Shown here: positions 42,473 through 51,228 of the stretch, piece by piece | Position numbering within the stretch: position 1 is the first letter of the stretch | Layout: the number at the start of each line of letters is the position of its first letter | Source: Emcibacteraceae bacterium | GTDB lineage: Bacteria; Pseudomonadota; Alphaproteobacteria; Sphingomonadales; Emcibacteraceae | Reading direction: 5' to 3' | DNA: 57,501 nt | Assembly (NCBI GenBank): GCA_028281625.1 | Contig: JANQJN010000006.1 | Location: 1-57,501 of the forward strand | Notes under the pieces: generated by a model | What the model was told of the DNA's origin: nothing | What the model saw: only the letters and a program-made list of their open reading frames with translations | Database searches by the model: none | Made by a program: the position numbers and the translations under genes

Positions 42473-43396
42473 TCACTTCATCAATGCCGAAACGTGTGCC
42501 TTGGCGCATTCACCAATAACGGAAAGGTTATAGCCACCTTCAAGCGAAGATACAACCCGGCCTTTTGTGTGGGTTTTTGCCACCGCCATAAGCTGCTCCG
42601 TAGCATAATAAAAATCATCCGTGTCCAAATTAAGATCAGCAAGCGGATCAAGGGCGTGGGCATCGAACCCCGCGGAAATAATGATCAGTTCCGGCGCAAA
42701 ATCTTCAAGCTCAGGTCTGATCCGTTGCTCGAACGAACGGCGAAAGGCATTGCTGCCACTTCCTGCAGCGAGCGGTGCATTAACAATCACACCGCGGCCA
42801 TAGTCATGCACATGACCGGTGCCGGGATATAGTGGGGATTGATGGGTGGATCCGTAAAAAAATCCTTTGGTTTTCTCCGCCACGGTTTGGGTGCCATTGC
42901 CGTGATGAACGTCAAAATCAATAATTGCAACACGGTGACAAAAATATTTATGACGGGCGTAAAGAGCGCCAACCGCCACCGAATTAAACAAACAAAATCC
43001 CATAGCATGACCCGGCTCAGCGTGATGGCCCGGCGGGCGAACGGCGCAAAAGGCATTATCCACCTCACCATTCATCACTAAATCGATCGCGTCGCACACC
43101 GCACCAACCGCCCTGCGCGCCGCATTCTCCGATCCTGAGGACAGATAGGTATCCCCATCAATATAGGCGTTACCATCCATGGGGATTTTACTTTTTATAT
43201 TTTCGATGTGTTCCTGGTCATGCACCAGCGAGATTTTTTCGTCATCTGCCATGGAGGCTTCCAGACGCATTAAGTCTGAAAATTCTTCGCCTTCCAGTGC
43301 CGCTAAAATAACAGAAAGCCGCTCCACACATTCCGGGTGACCAGGTGGCGAAACATGATCAAGACAGTCCGGATGAGTGATAAGCGCGGTTGTCAT
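42473..43396 (-). CDS. Histone-deacetylase-family (AcuC/HdaH-like) amidohydrolase
   Basis: 307 residues. The family motifs are PPGHPECVERLSVIL near the start, RPPGHHAEPGHAMGFCLFN with the two catalytic histidines, then IIDFDVHHGNGTQ with the zinc Asp and His, and ISAGFDAHALDPL and LEGGYNLSV. Bacterial members deacetylate proteins, polyamines or other acetyl amides, so the substrate is unknown. The 3' neighbour on this strand is xseB. Its start overlaps the acyl-CoA ligase stop (ATGA), so the two are coupled. Confidence 0.92.
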   Translation of the reverse strand: MTTALITHPDCLDHVSPPGHPECVERLSVILAALEGEEFSDLMRLEASMADDEKISLVHDQEHIENIKSKIPMDGNAYIDGDTYLSSGSENAARRAVGAVCDAIDLVMNGEVDNAFCAVRPPGHHAEPGHAMGFCLFNSVAVGALYARHKYFCHRVAIIDFDVHHGNGTQTVAEKTKGFFYGSTHQSPLYPGTGHVHDYGRGVIVNAPLAAGSGSNAFRRSFEQRIRPELEDFAPELIIISAGFDAHALDPLADLNLDTDDFYYATEQLMAVAKTHTKGRVVSSLEGGYNLSVIGECAKAHVSALMK

Positions 43397-45090
43397 TTTG
43401 CCGCTTTAGCTGCTTCATACTTCGCTTTTTCTTCTGCAACCAGTTCTTTTTTGGAAAGCTTACCAACCATGGTTTTGGGAAGTTCATCGCGAAATTCGAT
43501 TTGTGACGGTCTTTCGTGCTTGCCTATTTTTGGCTTGAGAAAGGCCATAAGCTCTTCTTCAGTTACCGGGTCGCCTGCTTCTCTGAGCTTCACAAACGCC
43601 TTAGGTGTTTCACCCAAATAATCATCAGGAATACCGATCACGGTTACTTCCTCAACAGAGGGATGATCATTGATGGCTTCCTCGATGGTACGCGGAAACA
43701 CGTTAAATCCACCCACAAGAATCAGATCCTTGTCCCGATCCATAATGAAGGTATAACCCTCATCATCCATATATCCCACATCACCAGTCTTAAGGATATC
43801 GCCAATCATAACCGCGTCGGTGGCATCCGGGCGCTGCCAGTAGCCTTTCATGACTTGTGGTCCACGAATGCAGATCTCACCTCGGTCACCAATAGGCATT
43901 TCCTCGCCCTCGGTTTCGCGGTTCATTATGAAAACCTCGGTCCCAGGCAATGGTAGACCGATGGATCCGGCGCGGCTTCCAATTTCCCCCATCGGGCTCG
44001 CGTGTGTAACAGGCGACGCTTCAGTCAGGCCGTAGCCTTCGGTAATATCCATATCCCAACGATCACGGTACTGCTGCCTTAAGTCCACTGGCAGTGGCGC
44101 TCCGCCCGACATGGCCATTTTAATATCTTCAATACCTATTTTGTCAGCGTCTTTATGATTTGCAAGTGCTGTATACATGGTTGGCACACCCGCAAAAAGC
44201 GTAATATTTTCTTTTGTGAGCAGTTTAACGGCATCTTCCAGTTCAAACTTAGGTACAACCACAATCCGCGCACCCACATTAAGACCGAAATTCAGCACAA
44301 CAGTTAGCGCAAAAATATGGAAAAATGGCAAAAACGCTGCCACGGTTTCCTCTCCAAATTCAAGATCCGGTGGCCAGTCCCGTAATTGCATCATATTGAT
44401 ATATAGGTTGGAGTGAGTGAGCATCGCCCCCTTTGGAACACCAGTTGTGCCGCCGGTATATTGCAATACGGCAATATCTTCGTTCGGATCAATTTCTGCG
44501 ACCTCTACTGAACCATCATTTTCAAGCATTTGCGCATAATCCACATAGCTATAATCGTTGACCACTTTGGCGATGGCGCTAGCCTTAAAAATTTTGAACA
44601 GTATATTTTTAGGAAAGGGCAGAATATGTGAAAAATTACAAACGATAAGTTTTTTAATCCGGCTGTTATCAACAATTTTCTTCATTTTGGAATAAAGCGC
44701 ATCCAGATCCAGAGTGACCATAATGTCTGTATGTGAATCTTCCACCTGATGCATAAGTTCGGATTCAGAATAAAGCGGGCTATAATTGACAACGGTACCA
44801 CCTATTTTGAATGTCGCATAAGACATCACAACAAACTGCGGGCAGTTGGGCAAGAACAGCCCTACTTTAACACCTTTCTTTACACCCATTTCCTGCAATG
44901 ATTTAGCTGCAGCATCAATTTGTGTCTTAAGATTGCCGTAAGTCCAGGTTTTTCCCATAAAGTCCAACGCAATATTGTCCGGAATCTTGGCCGCTGTACC
45001 GTCCACAATTGTATGAAGCGGTTTTCCTTCAAAAGTTTGATCCCATGCAACGTGGGTGGGATAATGATCAAGCCATGGTCTTGTTGTCAT
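43393..45090 (-). CDS. Long-chain fatty acid-CoA ligase (FadD-like)
   Basis: 565 residues. The AMP-binding P-loop is YTGGTTGVPKGAML, the family motif GYGLTEASPVTHA lies near residue 350, then TGDVGYMDDEGYTFIMDRDKDLILVGGFN in pieces and PRTIEEAI. LPKTMVGKLSKKEL carries the catalytic Lys at the end. The enzyme activates fatty acids with ATP and CoA. A GGAAAGAAAG ribosome site precedes the ATG. It lies between an SDR and the deacetylase-like gene in one minus-strand operon. Confidence 0.92.
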   Translation of the reverse strand: MTTRPWLDHYPTHVAWDQTFEGKPLHTIVDGTAAKIPDNIALDFMGKTWTYGNLKTQIDAAAKSLQEMGVKKGVKVGLFLPNCPQFVVMSYATFKIGGTVVNYSPLYSESELMHQVEDSHTDIMVTLDLDALYSKMKKIVDNSRIKKLIVCNFSHILPFPKNILFKIFKASAIAKVVNDYSYVDYAQMLENDGSVEVAEIDPNEDIAVLQYTGGTTGVPKGAMLTHSNLYINMMQLRDWPPDLEFGEETVAAFLPFFHIFALTVVLNFGLNVGARIVVVPKFELEDAVKLLTKENITLFAGVPTMYTALANHKDADKIGIEDIKMAMSGGAPLPVDLRQQYRDRWDMDITEGYGLTEASPVTHASPMGEIGSRAGSIGLPLPGTEVFIMNRETEGEEMPIGDRGEICIRGPQVMKGYWQRPDATDAVMIGDILKTGDVGYMDDEGYTFIMDRDKDLILVGGFNVFPRTIEEAINDHPSVEEVTVIGIPDDYLGETPKAFVKLREAGDPVTEEELMAFLKPKIGKHERPSQIEFRDELPKTMVGKLSKKELVAEEKAKYEAAKAAK

Positions 45091-45100
45091 CTTTCTTTCC

Positions 45101-45931
45101 TTAAACTGGATCTACAAAAAAGTCAGGGAGCAGGGTAGCTTCCGGGTCAACAGCATAGCCAGATAAATCCGTGATGCCTTCGCTCGCCATTACTTCATCA
45201 TCAACATAGAAATTACCGCTATGCTCTCCTGCATCACGAGTGAGAATTATATGAGCTGCATCTGCCATAATCTCCGGCTTGCGGCTGCCACGAATTGCAG
45301 CTTCACCACCCAACAAATTCATAACGGCTGCTGTGGCAATCGTTGTTCTGGGCCAAAGTGCGTTGAAGGCAACTCCTTGTTTTTTAAACTCTTCTGCCAT
45401 ACCAAGCACACACATACTCATGCCAAATTTTGCCATGGTATATGCCACGTGAGGCCCAAACCATTTTGGTTCCATATTAAGGGGCGGCGAAATATTCAGT
45501 ACATGTGGATTATCCGATTTAAGAAGATGCGGAAGACAGGCTTTGGACACCATAAAAGTGCCTCTGGTATTGACACTATGCATCAAATCGTATCGCTTCA
45601 TTTCTGTCTGGAGCGTCGGTGTAAGTGAGATCGCACTCGCGTTATTCACAAGAACATCAATTCCGCCAAACTTTTCCACAGTTGCCTCAACTGCATCAGC
45701 CACCATTTGCTCATCACGAATATCTACCTGGCAGGCGAGGCCCTGTCCGCCAGCGTCTTCAATTTCGGCAACGGATGTATGAATGGTTCCTTCAAGTTTC
45801 GGGTGCGGTTCTACTGTTTTTGCGGCAATTGTAACATTTGCGCCATCTTTCGCGCAGCGCAGTGCAATCGCAAGACCTATACCGCGACTGCCACCGGTTA
45901 TAAACACGGTTTTCCCTTTTAGTGTCGGCAT
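45101..45931 (-). CDS. HSDL2-like short-chain dehydrogenase
   Basis: 276 residues. The cofactor loop is TGGSRGIGLAIALRCAKDGAN, followed by AAKTVEPHPKLEGTI, a signature of the hydroxysteroid dehydrogenase-like 2 group, then VNNASAISLTPTLQTE and NISPPLN with YTMAK (Tyr-x3-Lys). In bacteria such SDRs occur in fatty acid or sterol metabolism and use NAD(P)H. The substrate is not readable. It lies first in the operon with the acyl-CoA ligase, with a GGAG ribosome site. A lipid-related role is therefore likely. Confidence 0.88.
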   Translation of the reverse strand: MPTLKGKTVFITGGSRGIGLAIALRCAKDGANVTIAAKTVEPHPKLEGTIHTSVAEIEDAGGQGLACQVDIRDEQMVADAVEATVEKFGGIDVLVNNASAISLTPTLQTEMKRYDLMHSVNTRGTFMVSKACLPHLLKSDNPHVLNISPPLNMEPKWFGPHVAYTMAKFGMSMCVLGMAEEFKKQGVAFNALWPRTTIATAAVMNLLGGEAAIRGSRKPEIMADAAHIILTRDAGEHSGNFYVDDEVMASEGITDLSGYAVDPEATLLPDFFVDPV

Positions 45932-46003
45932 TTAAACTCCATTAGAGGCTTGTAACCTAATCTCCCAACAATTATAGAACAGTATTAAAGAAGTTGAATC
46001 AAG

Positions 46004-46009
46004 TATAAT
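46004..46009 (+). promoter_or_regulatory. TATAAT -10 box just upstream of tsaC
   Basis: A perfect TATAAT lies 8 bases before the ATG at 46018, so a transcript would start near the start codon and be leaderless. No good -35 is seen at the expected distance. Confidence 0.35.
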
Positions 46010-46017
46010 CAAAGAGA

Positions 46018-46971
46018 ATGATGACAGGCCGTATTCAAAGCCCAAGTAATAGTACATACAAGCGCGCAGCAGAAATGCTGGTGGCAGGCGATCTTGTCTC
46101 TTTTCCCACAGAAACTGTTTACGGGCTTGGTGCCGATGCAAGAAACAACCGTGCGGTTGCAAAAATCTTCGCAGCAAAGAACAGGCCTGATTTCAATCCG
46201 CTTATCGTGCATGTTTGCGATACCAGTCATGTCACGGACTATGTCCTCATGAATGACATAGCGCATGTTCTCGCAAACGCCTTCTGGCCCGGCCCCTTTA
46301 CAATGGTTCTTCCAAAGAAGGAAGCTTCTGGCCTATCTGATTTGATAAGCGCAGGGCTGGATACAGTTGCCATCCGGGTCGCTAAGAACCACATCGCCCA
46401 TGAGCTTCTTAAAACATTTGGAGGCCCCATTGCTGCTCCCAGCGCTAACAAATCAGGCCATATTAGTCCAACCACTGCGCAGCATGTGGACGGCGAATTT
46501 GGCGATGAACTTCAGATGATCATCGACGGTGGAGCCTGCGACAATGGCATTGAATCCACCATCGTGCAGATAGAGGAAGACAGGGTGATACTCCTACGCC
46601 CCGGCAATATAACGATTGATGATATTGAAAAAATAACTGGTAATCCGCTGATCCTTGGCGGTGACGGAATAAAGCCAACATCACCAGGACAACTTGAAAG
46701 CCATTATGCACCAAACGCAAAAATGCGCCTGAATGTCTCAGTACCTCGCGAGAGTGAATGTCTGCTGGCATTCTCAAACGCGCCAGATCACCCGGGTCTA
46801 AACTTAAGCCCCACAGGTGACCTAACTGAAGCGGCAGCAAATCTTTTTTCAATGATGCGCGAATTGGACAAAAGTGAATATTCCACCATCGCAGTATCCC
46901 CAATACCTGATACTGGACTGGGCCTAGCGATCAATGATAGGCTGAAACGCGCTGCCGCACCAAAGGAATAA
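46018..46971 (+). CDS. tsaC: Threonylcarbamoyl-AMP synthase, Sua5-type TsaC
   Basis: 317 residues. The YrdC domain has GDLVSFPTETVYGLGADARNN, IFAAKNRPDFNPLIVHV, and then GPIAAPSANKSGHISPTTAQHV with DGGACDNGIESTIV. The linker to the Sua5 domain starts SPGQLESHYAPNAKMRL, and the remaining 90 residues form the Sua5 C-terminal domain. The enzyme makes threonylcarbamoyl-AMP from threonine, bicarbonate and ATP for t6A in tRNA. A TATAAT sits so near the start that a leaderless mRNA is possible. Confidence 0.94.
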   Translation: MMTGRIQSPSNSTYKRAAEMLVAGDLVSFPTETVYGLGADARNNRAVAKIFAAKNRPDFNPLIVHVCDTSHVTDYVLMNDIAHVLANAFWPGPFTMVLPKKEASGLSDLISAGLDTVAIRVAKNHIAHELLKTFGGPIAAPSANKSGHISPTTAQHVDGEFGDELQMIIDGGACDNGIESTIVQIEEDRVILLRPGNITIDDIEKITGNPLILGGDGIKPTSPGQLESHYAPNAKMRLNVSVPRESECLLAFSNAPDHPGLNLSPTGDLTEAAANLFSMMRELDKSEYSTIAVSPIPDTGLGLAINDRLKRAAAPKE

Positions 46972-46977
46972 TTGATC

Positions 46978-48408
46978 ATGGCGATTAAAGCCGAGCATAT
47001 TGATAAACTTAAGGAAATATCTGGTCCAAAGGGATATAGTGATGACCAGGACATCATTGTTTCTCATGTGGAAGAGCCTCGCGGCAAGTATTTTGGTATT
47101 ACCCCTATAGTGCTTTTTCCGGACAGTACTGAAATGGTGGCACAAATCGTTTCATACGCAAATGAGCACGACTTGAAAATTGTTCCCCAAAGCGGCAATA
47201 CCGGACTTGTAGGAGGCGGAGTACCAGATAGATCAGGCGATGAAATTGTCATCAGCCTTAAACGTATGAATAAGGTACGGAGCAGAGATTTCCATAATAA
47301 CACGATAACCTTGGAAGCCGGTGTTATACTAGCAGATGCTCACAAAATAGCTAAGGAAATGAATATGCAGTTTCCAATGCATATCGCGTCCGAGGGCTCC
47401 GCAATGATAGGTGGTAATATTTCTTCCAACGCTGGTGGTATAAATGTTCTTCGATTTGGAAATATGCGGGAGCTTGTGCTCGGCCTTGAGGTTGTCCTTC
47501 CATCAGGTGAAATATGGAATGGACTTACTGGCCTTCGGAAGGACAACACTGGGTATGATTTAAAACAGTTGTTCATTGGTGCAGAGGGAACACTTGGAAT
47601 AATAACGGCTGCAACTCTGAAAGTATATCCTAAGGCGACGCAGATAAATTCCGCCTTTGTTGCTGTTCCAAGTCCCCGTGCCGCAGTTGAATTACTTGCT
47701 GTTGCCAAACAAATCAGCGGCGACAGCCTGATCGCGTTTGAATTGCTACCGCGAATTGGCCTCGACTTTACCATCAACCATATGCCCGGGTGCCGGGAAC
47801 CGCTTGAAGATCGTTATGAGTGGTACATTCTGATGGAATGCGCAACATCCATGACCCAAGATCTGCTTGATTTGGAAAAAGTAATGGAGAAGATACTTGA
47901 AACCGGCATGGAAAGGGACGCCATTCTCGATGGAGTGGTGCCCAAAAATATAGGTGAACGGGACGCTCTTTGGAATCTTCGCGAACATATGTCAGAAGCG
48001 CAAAAACATGAGGGTGGCAGTATAAAACATGACGTGTCCGTCCCGGTGTCGCGAATTGCGGAATTTATTGAAGAAGGCACCAATGCAGTGTGCAAACACC
48101 TGCCCGGCATTCGCCCGGTACCCTTTGGCCACATCGGTGATGGCAACATTCATTTCAACCTTTCACAACCCACAGATATGGATAAACAAGAATATCTTAG
48201 CAAATGGGAAGAAATAAACCGCCTCGTTCACGAAATCGTTGTAAAGCTTGGTGGAAGCATTAGCGCTGAACATGGAATTGGAACCATGAAAGTGGCTGAT
48301 CTGGAGCACTTCAAGCCGGAAACAGACCTGAACCTGATGCGGGACATAAAAAAAACCCTTGACCCCAACAATATGATGAACCCCGGCCGCATAATTGATC
48401 TAACTTGA
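46978..48408 (+). CDS. FAD-linked oxidase (D-2-hydroxyacid dehydrogenase type)
   Basis: 476 residues from the ATG at 46978; a TTG two codons earlier is less likely. An FAD-binding PCMH domain has IVPQSGNTGLVGGGVP, FPMHIASEGSAMIGGNISSNAGG and GTLGIITAATLKVYP. The vanillyl-alcohol oxidase-type C-terminal domain has PFGHIGDGNIHFNLSQP and SAEHGIGTMK, with metal-binding histidines, ending LDPNNMMNPGRI. Members oxidise D-lactate, D-2-hydroxyglutarate or glycolate. Which acid is used here is unknown. It follows tsaC directly and probably shares its transcript. Confidence 0.9.
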   Translation: MAIKAEHIDKLKEISGPKGYSDDQDIIVSHVEEPRGKYFGITPIVLFPDSTEMVAQIVSYANEHDLKIVPQSGNTGLVGGGVPDRSGDEIVISLKRMNKVRSRDFHNNTITLEAGVILADAHKIAKEMNMQFPMHIASEGSAMIGGNISSNAGGINVLRFGNMRELVLGLEVVLPSGEIWNGLTGLRKDNTGYDLKQLFIGAEGTLGIITAATLKVYPKATQINSAFVAVPSPRAAVELLAVAKQISGDSLIAFELLPRIGLDFTINHMPGCREPLEDRYEWYILMECATSMTQDLLDLEKVMEKILETGMERDAILDGVVPKNIGERDALWNLREHMSEAQKHEGGSIKHDVSVPVSRIAEFIEEGTNAVCKHLPGIRPVPFGHIGDGNIHFNLSQPTDMDKQEYLSKWEEINRLVHEIVVKLGGSISAEHGIGTMKVADLEHFKPETDLNLMRDIKKTLDPNNMMNPGRIIDLT

Positions 48409-48502
48409 TTTATTGAAACATGTACTCAAGTCGAATAACCAACTTCTCTCATGATGCACTATTAGGTTGAATTAACACTTCCAAGAAAAGTCACAAAAAA
48501 CG

Positions 48503-48535
48503 TATTTTTGAAGTTTACAATAAGATATTTTTGAA
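48503..48535 (+). repeat. Two TATTTTTGAA direct repeats 23 bases apart
   Basis: TATTTTTGAA occurs at 48503-48512 and 48526-48535, upstream of the small lipoprotein gene at 48568. The spacing of about two helical turns fits a protein-binding pair, but low-complexity AT could also explain it. Confidence 0.3.
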
Positions 48536-48567
48536 CTATCTTGCTTTTAATGAACTTGGGGGAGTCG

Positions 48568-48825
48568 ATGAAGCTAGAAGCAAAGTACTCTATATTCTTA
48601 TTTGTAATCTCCGGATGCGCCGCAAATACGCATGCCACCAATAACATCTATTCATGTTTAGATCCGGATATTCAGTCTGTTGTAACATACAAGAAAGAAG
48701 ATGTATTTTATACATGGCTTAAAACTGGTTATGGAACAATAGCCTTTAAGGCCTCAAACGGAAAACTCTATCAGCTGCATCAAGAATTTCTGGACCAACG
48801 GGTGTGTTCAATCTTGGGGAGTTAG
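48568..48825 (+). CDS. Small putative lipoprotein, 85 residues
   Basis: The ATG at 48568 is chosen because GGGGGAG lies four bases upstream; two codons further upstream have no ribosome site. The N-terminus MKLEAKYSIFLFVISGCAAN is a lipoprotein signal with a Cys at position 17 after VISG. The remaining 68 residues have no known family; they contain Cys at two further positions (YSCLDPD and RVCSILGS) that could form a disulfide. It is exported to the envelope. Its stop is only 6 bases from the next small gene. Confidence 0.55.
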   Translation: MKLEAKYSIFLFVISGCAANTHATNNIYSCLDPDIQSVVTYKKEDVFYTWLKTGYGTIAFKASNGKLYQLHQEFLDQRVCSILGS

Positions 48826-48831
48826 GTACAA

Positions 48832-48993
48832 ATGAAATTGGAACATAAAAACAGCTTTGCCGATACCGATAATATGAGTGATGAAGAGCTCATAAACTGG
48901 GCTTTGAAGCAAGCCGAAATTGATCTTCGCGGCTATCTTATAATAGGCGGTGTATTTACACTTATTGCGTTCATTATTTATATTGCTTCATAA
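48832..48993 (+). CDS. Small membrane protein, 53 residues
   Basis: The 53-residue frame starts at the ATG 48832, 6 bases after the lipoprotein gene, with TTAGG seven bases upstream. The first half is polar with a helix (MSDEELINWALKQAEIDLRG), and the C-terminal 18 residues are hydrophobic (YLIIGGVFTLIAFIIYIA), so it is a tail-anchored inner-membrane protein. No family is recognised. The clean polar-then-hydrophobic layout and close spacing support a real gene. Confidence 0.5.
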   Translation: MKLEHKNSFADTDNMSDEELINWALKQAEIDLRGYLIIGGVFTLIAFIIYIAS

Positions 48994-49011
48994 TTGAACC
49001 GAATATTAAAT

Positions 49012-49743
49012 TCAAAACAATTTAAACTGATCTTCACTGGCCGGTTTGATGCATTGCTCACCGTCATTACGCGCACTGTTTACATAAGGACTTACTTCAT
49101 ACATCTCAAGCTCGCTGTCAAGGCTGGTTGAAAGCTTTGAAAATATGTCCCTATCCGGTGGATCGCAAGGCCTCATCCACATGTCATAATCTTCTGGCGC
49201 CACAATTACTGGTGATCGATGATGGATTTTTTTCATTTCAGGGGTAGCGTCTTTGGTAATCAAGGATACCGATTCGAGCCAGTCTTCCCCAGCAGGTCCC
49301 GTCCAGGCTTCCCAAATGGCCGCAAACATAAATGGCCGGCGCTCCGGCAGACAGATATGATACGGAATTGGTGATGTCCCACCACGCTTCCATTCATAAA
49401 ACCCATCCGCCGGCACCAGGCATTTACGACGGCGAAAAGGACCTCGAAAAGATGGCTTATCAGCAATGGTTTCAGAACGTGCATTGATCAGGGGCCGATC
49501 ATTTTTGACTTCTTTGGCAAAATGAGGAATAAGCCCCCAACGCATAAGAACGGCTTCCCGCTCAGGCAGGAGCGCATCGGGTATAATCGCCTGATCCTTG
49601 TCAGACCCTTTAAGGCGGATAACGGCCACCGGCTGGCTTGGCGCGATGTTAAAACGCGACGGGATTTCCGCCGGTCCTTCCATGCGCAGAAGTTCAGCAA
49701 TTTCACCATTAGTTTTTTCCGTTAATGTAAATCGTCCGCACAT
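49012..49743 (-). CDS. SRAP (HMCES/YedK) DNA-protein crosslink protein
   Basis: 243 residues from the ATG at 49743, chosen because SRAP proteins need Cys as residue 2 (MCGRFTL). Other marks: RFNIAPSQPVAVI, NARSETI, RKCLVPADGFYEWKRGG, and HHRSPVIV with the conserved His. Cys2 attacks abasic sites in single-stranded DNA to form a protective thiazolidine crosslink, and Glu and His shape the site. The family is widespread in bacteria. It is divergent from the Nudix gene at 49798. Confidence 0.93.
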   Translation of the reverse strand: MCGRFTLTEKTNGEIAELLRMEGPAEIPSRFNIAPSQPVAVIRLKGSDKDQAIIPDALLPEREAVLMRWGLIPHFAKEVKNDRPLINARSETIADKPSFRGPFRRRKCLVPADGFYEWKRGGTSPIPYHICLPERRPFMFAAIWEAWTGPAGEDWLESVSLITKDATPEMKKIHHRSPVIVAPEDYDMWMRPCDPPDRDIFSKLSTSLDSELEMYEVSPYVNSARNDGEQCIKPASEDQFKLF

Positions 49744-49797
49744 TGGCCTTTTTACGCTCTGGTTGTTTATTAACAAATAGGTTATAAACAGATCCCA

Positions 49798-50232
49798 ATG
49801 AAAAGAGAATACCCCAAACATCCCATTGCCGCTGTAGGTGTCGTCTTGTTCAAGGATGACAAAGTGCTATTGATCAAGCGGAACAAACCGCCCAAGTCAT
49901 ATCAGTGGAGCATCCCAGGTGGTGCACAAGACCTTGGTGAACCCTTGAAAGATACTGCTCGCAGAGAGGTCATGGAGGAAACCGGCCTTAGTATAAAAAA
50001 CATTCTATTGATCGACACGGTTGATTATATAAAAAAGGACACCCAAGGCACGGTAGAATATCATTATAGCCTTATCGATTATATGGCGGATTATAAAGGC
50101 GGGATACTTACACCGGGTGACGACGCCCTTGAGGGGAAATGGGTTGCCGCAAATGAGCTGGATCAGTATAACTTATGGGAGGAAACAACCAAGTTAATCA
50201 GTAAAGCGATCTCCATGAGATGTAAGGACTAA
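49798..50232 (+). CDS. Nudix hydrolase
   Basis: 144 residues. The Nudix box is complete: GGAQDLGEPLKDTARREVMEETG fits GX5EX7REUXEEXG. It hydrolyses a nucleoside diphosphate linked to another group, but the substrate is not readable from the box. The preceding strand IAAVGVVLFKDDKVLLIKR and the SYQWSIPGG segment are typical. It starts at the ATG at 49798. An AAGGA at its 3' end serves as ribosome site of the next small gene. Confidence 0.88.
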   Translation: MKREYPKHPIAAVGVVLFKDDKVLLIKRNKPPKSYQWSIPGGAQDLGEPLKDTARREVMEETGLSIKNILLIDTVDYIKKDTQGTVEYHYSLIDYMADYKGGILTPGDDALEGKWVAANELDQYNLWEETTKLISKAISMRCKD

Positions 50233-50236
50233 CCTA

Positions 50237-50374
50237 TTGGGACAAGACAGTTTATTTAAACGGTTTTTCTTTAGTGTTGGCAGACATTTAAAGGTGCTGC
50301 TGATCGCAGCGGCATTTTCCACCGTTGTATATGGTGGAATGTATTTGGCGATGCATCTGATAGGCAGAGTATAA
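50237..50374 (+). CDS. Small membrane protein, 45 residues, TTG start
   Basis: The frame begins at TTG 50237, with AAGGA eight bases upstream, 4 bases after the Nudix stop. It ends at 50374, 4 bases before the next ATG. The protein is basic at the start (KRFFFSVGRHLK) and has one hydrophobic helix (VLLIAAAFSTVVYGGMYLAM). It is probably an inner-membrane protein. The tight packing between two genes and good ribosome site support it despite its size and unusual start. No family is recognised. Confidence 0.5.
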   Translation: MGQDSLFKRFFFSVGRHLKVLLIAAAFSTVVYGGMYLAMHLIGRV

Positions 50375-50378
50375 AGTT

Positions 50379-50612
50379 ATGAATGAACCAGAACCCACAG
50401 CACCAAAAATAAGCAAGCTACTTTGGCTACTTTTGCTGATGGCCTTGATGATGATATATATTTTGCTTGTGGCCCGTCTTATTGATGCCTTTTTTTCCGG
50501 TAATATTCTGCTTGAAATGATAAGTTACGTCGTGGCCGGAATTATCTGGATTTTTCCCGCCAAGTGGGTAATGTTTAAACTGAACCGAACCGACCAAACT
50601 GGAAATGAATAA
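50379..50612 (+). CDS. DUF2842-like membrane protein, 77 residues
   Basis: Two hydrophobic helices (LLWLLLLMALMMIYILLVARL, then EMISYVVAGIIWIFPAKWVMF) with a short loop. The order and the YVVAGIIWIFPA motif fit DUF2842, found in alphaproteobacteria. Its function is unknown. The last base of its stop overlaps the start of the DUF1134 gene, so the three genes from 50237 are probably one operon. Confidence 0.65.
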   Translation: MNEPEPTAPKISKLLWLLLLMALMMIYILLVARLIDAFFSGNILLEMISYVVAGIIWIFPAKWVMFKLNRTDQTGNE

Positions 50613-51226
50613 TGGGCAATTCTCTTAAATCAGCATTGATCGTTTTTACTCTTTTTCTGGCGTCCTGCGCCAGCAGCGGCAACAATAACAGTTCACCGCC
50701 ACAACCTAGTGAAACACCTAATTATGACAGCACCAATGTGGATGCCACTTACGACAAGGAAAGTGTGGTCAACGCAGCTTCGGAATTCTTTGGTGAAGGC
50801 TCGGAAGCGGTTGCTAGCGTAATTGAAAAAGCGTTTAACGATCTTGGTCAGCCCAATGGCTACATCATTGGTACGGAAGGGAGTGCGGCGATCATTGTTG
50901 GTGCACGTTATGGTGATGGCACCCTTTCTCATAAAATTGAAGGAGACAAAAGAGTCTACTGGACTGGCCCCTCCATCGGCATTGACGTGGGAGCAAACGG
51001 TTCAAGAGTATTTGCTCTCGTCTACAATCTATATGACACCGAAGAGCTTTATCGTCGTTATCCCGCAGTTGAAGGCAGCTTCTATTATGTAGCCGGCGTG
51101 GGAATGAATTATCAGCAGCTTGATGAAACTATCATCGCGCCGATACGCATGGGTGTGGGACTTCGGGCCGGCGTCAATCTCGGCTACCTACATTTTTCCA
51201 AAGACAGAAGCTGGCTGCCATTTTAG
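50612..51226 (+). CDS. DUF1134 lipoprotein
   Basis: 204 residues. The lipoprotein signal is LFLASCASSG. A low-complexity linker with Ser, Asn and Pro leads to the DUF1134 domain: SVVNAASEFFGEGSEAVASVIEKAF, then GQPNGYIIGTEGSAAIIVGARYG, VYWTGPSIGIDVGANGSRVFALVYN and the end RMGVGLRAGVNLGYLHFSK. It is an alphaproteobacterial envelope family of unknown function. It starts one base before the end of the DUF2842-like gene. Confidence 0.85.
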   Translation: MGNSLKSALIVFTLFLASCASSGNNNSSPPQPSETPNYDSTNVDATYDKESVVNAASEFFGEGSEAVASVIEKAFNDLGQPNGYIIGTEGSAAIIVGARYGDGTLSHKIEGDKRVYWTGPSIGIDVGANGSRVFALVYNLYDTEELYRRYPAVEGSFYYVAGVGMNYQQLDETIIAPIRMGVGLRAGVNLGYLHFSKDRSWLPF

Positions 51227-51228
51227 GC

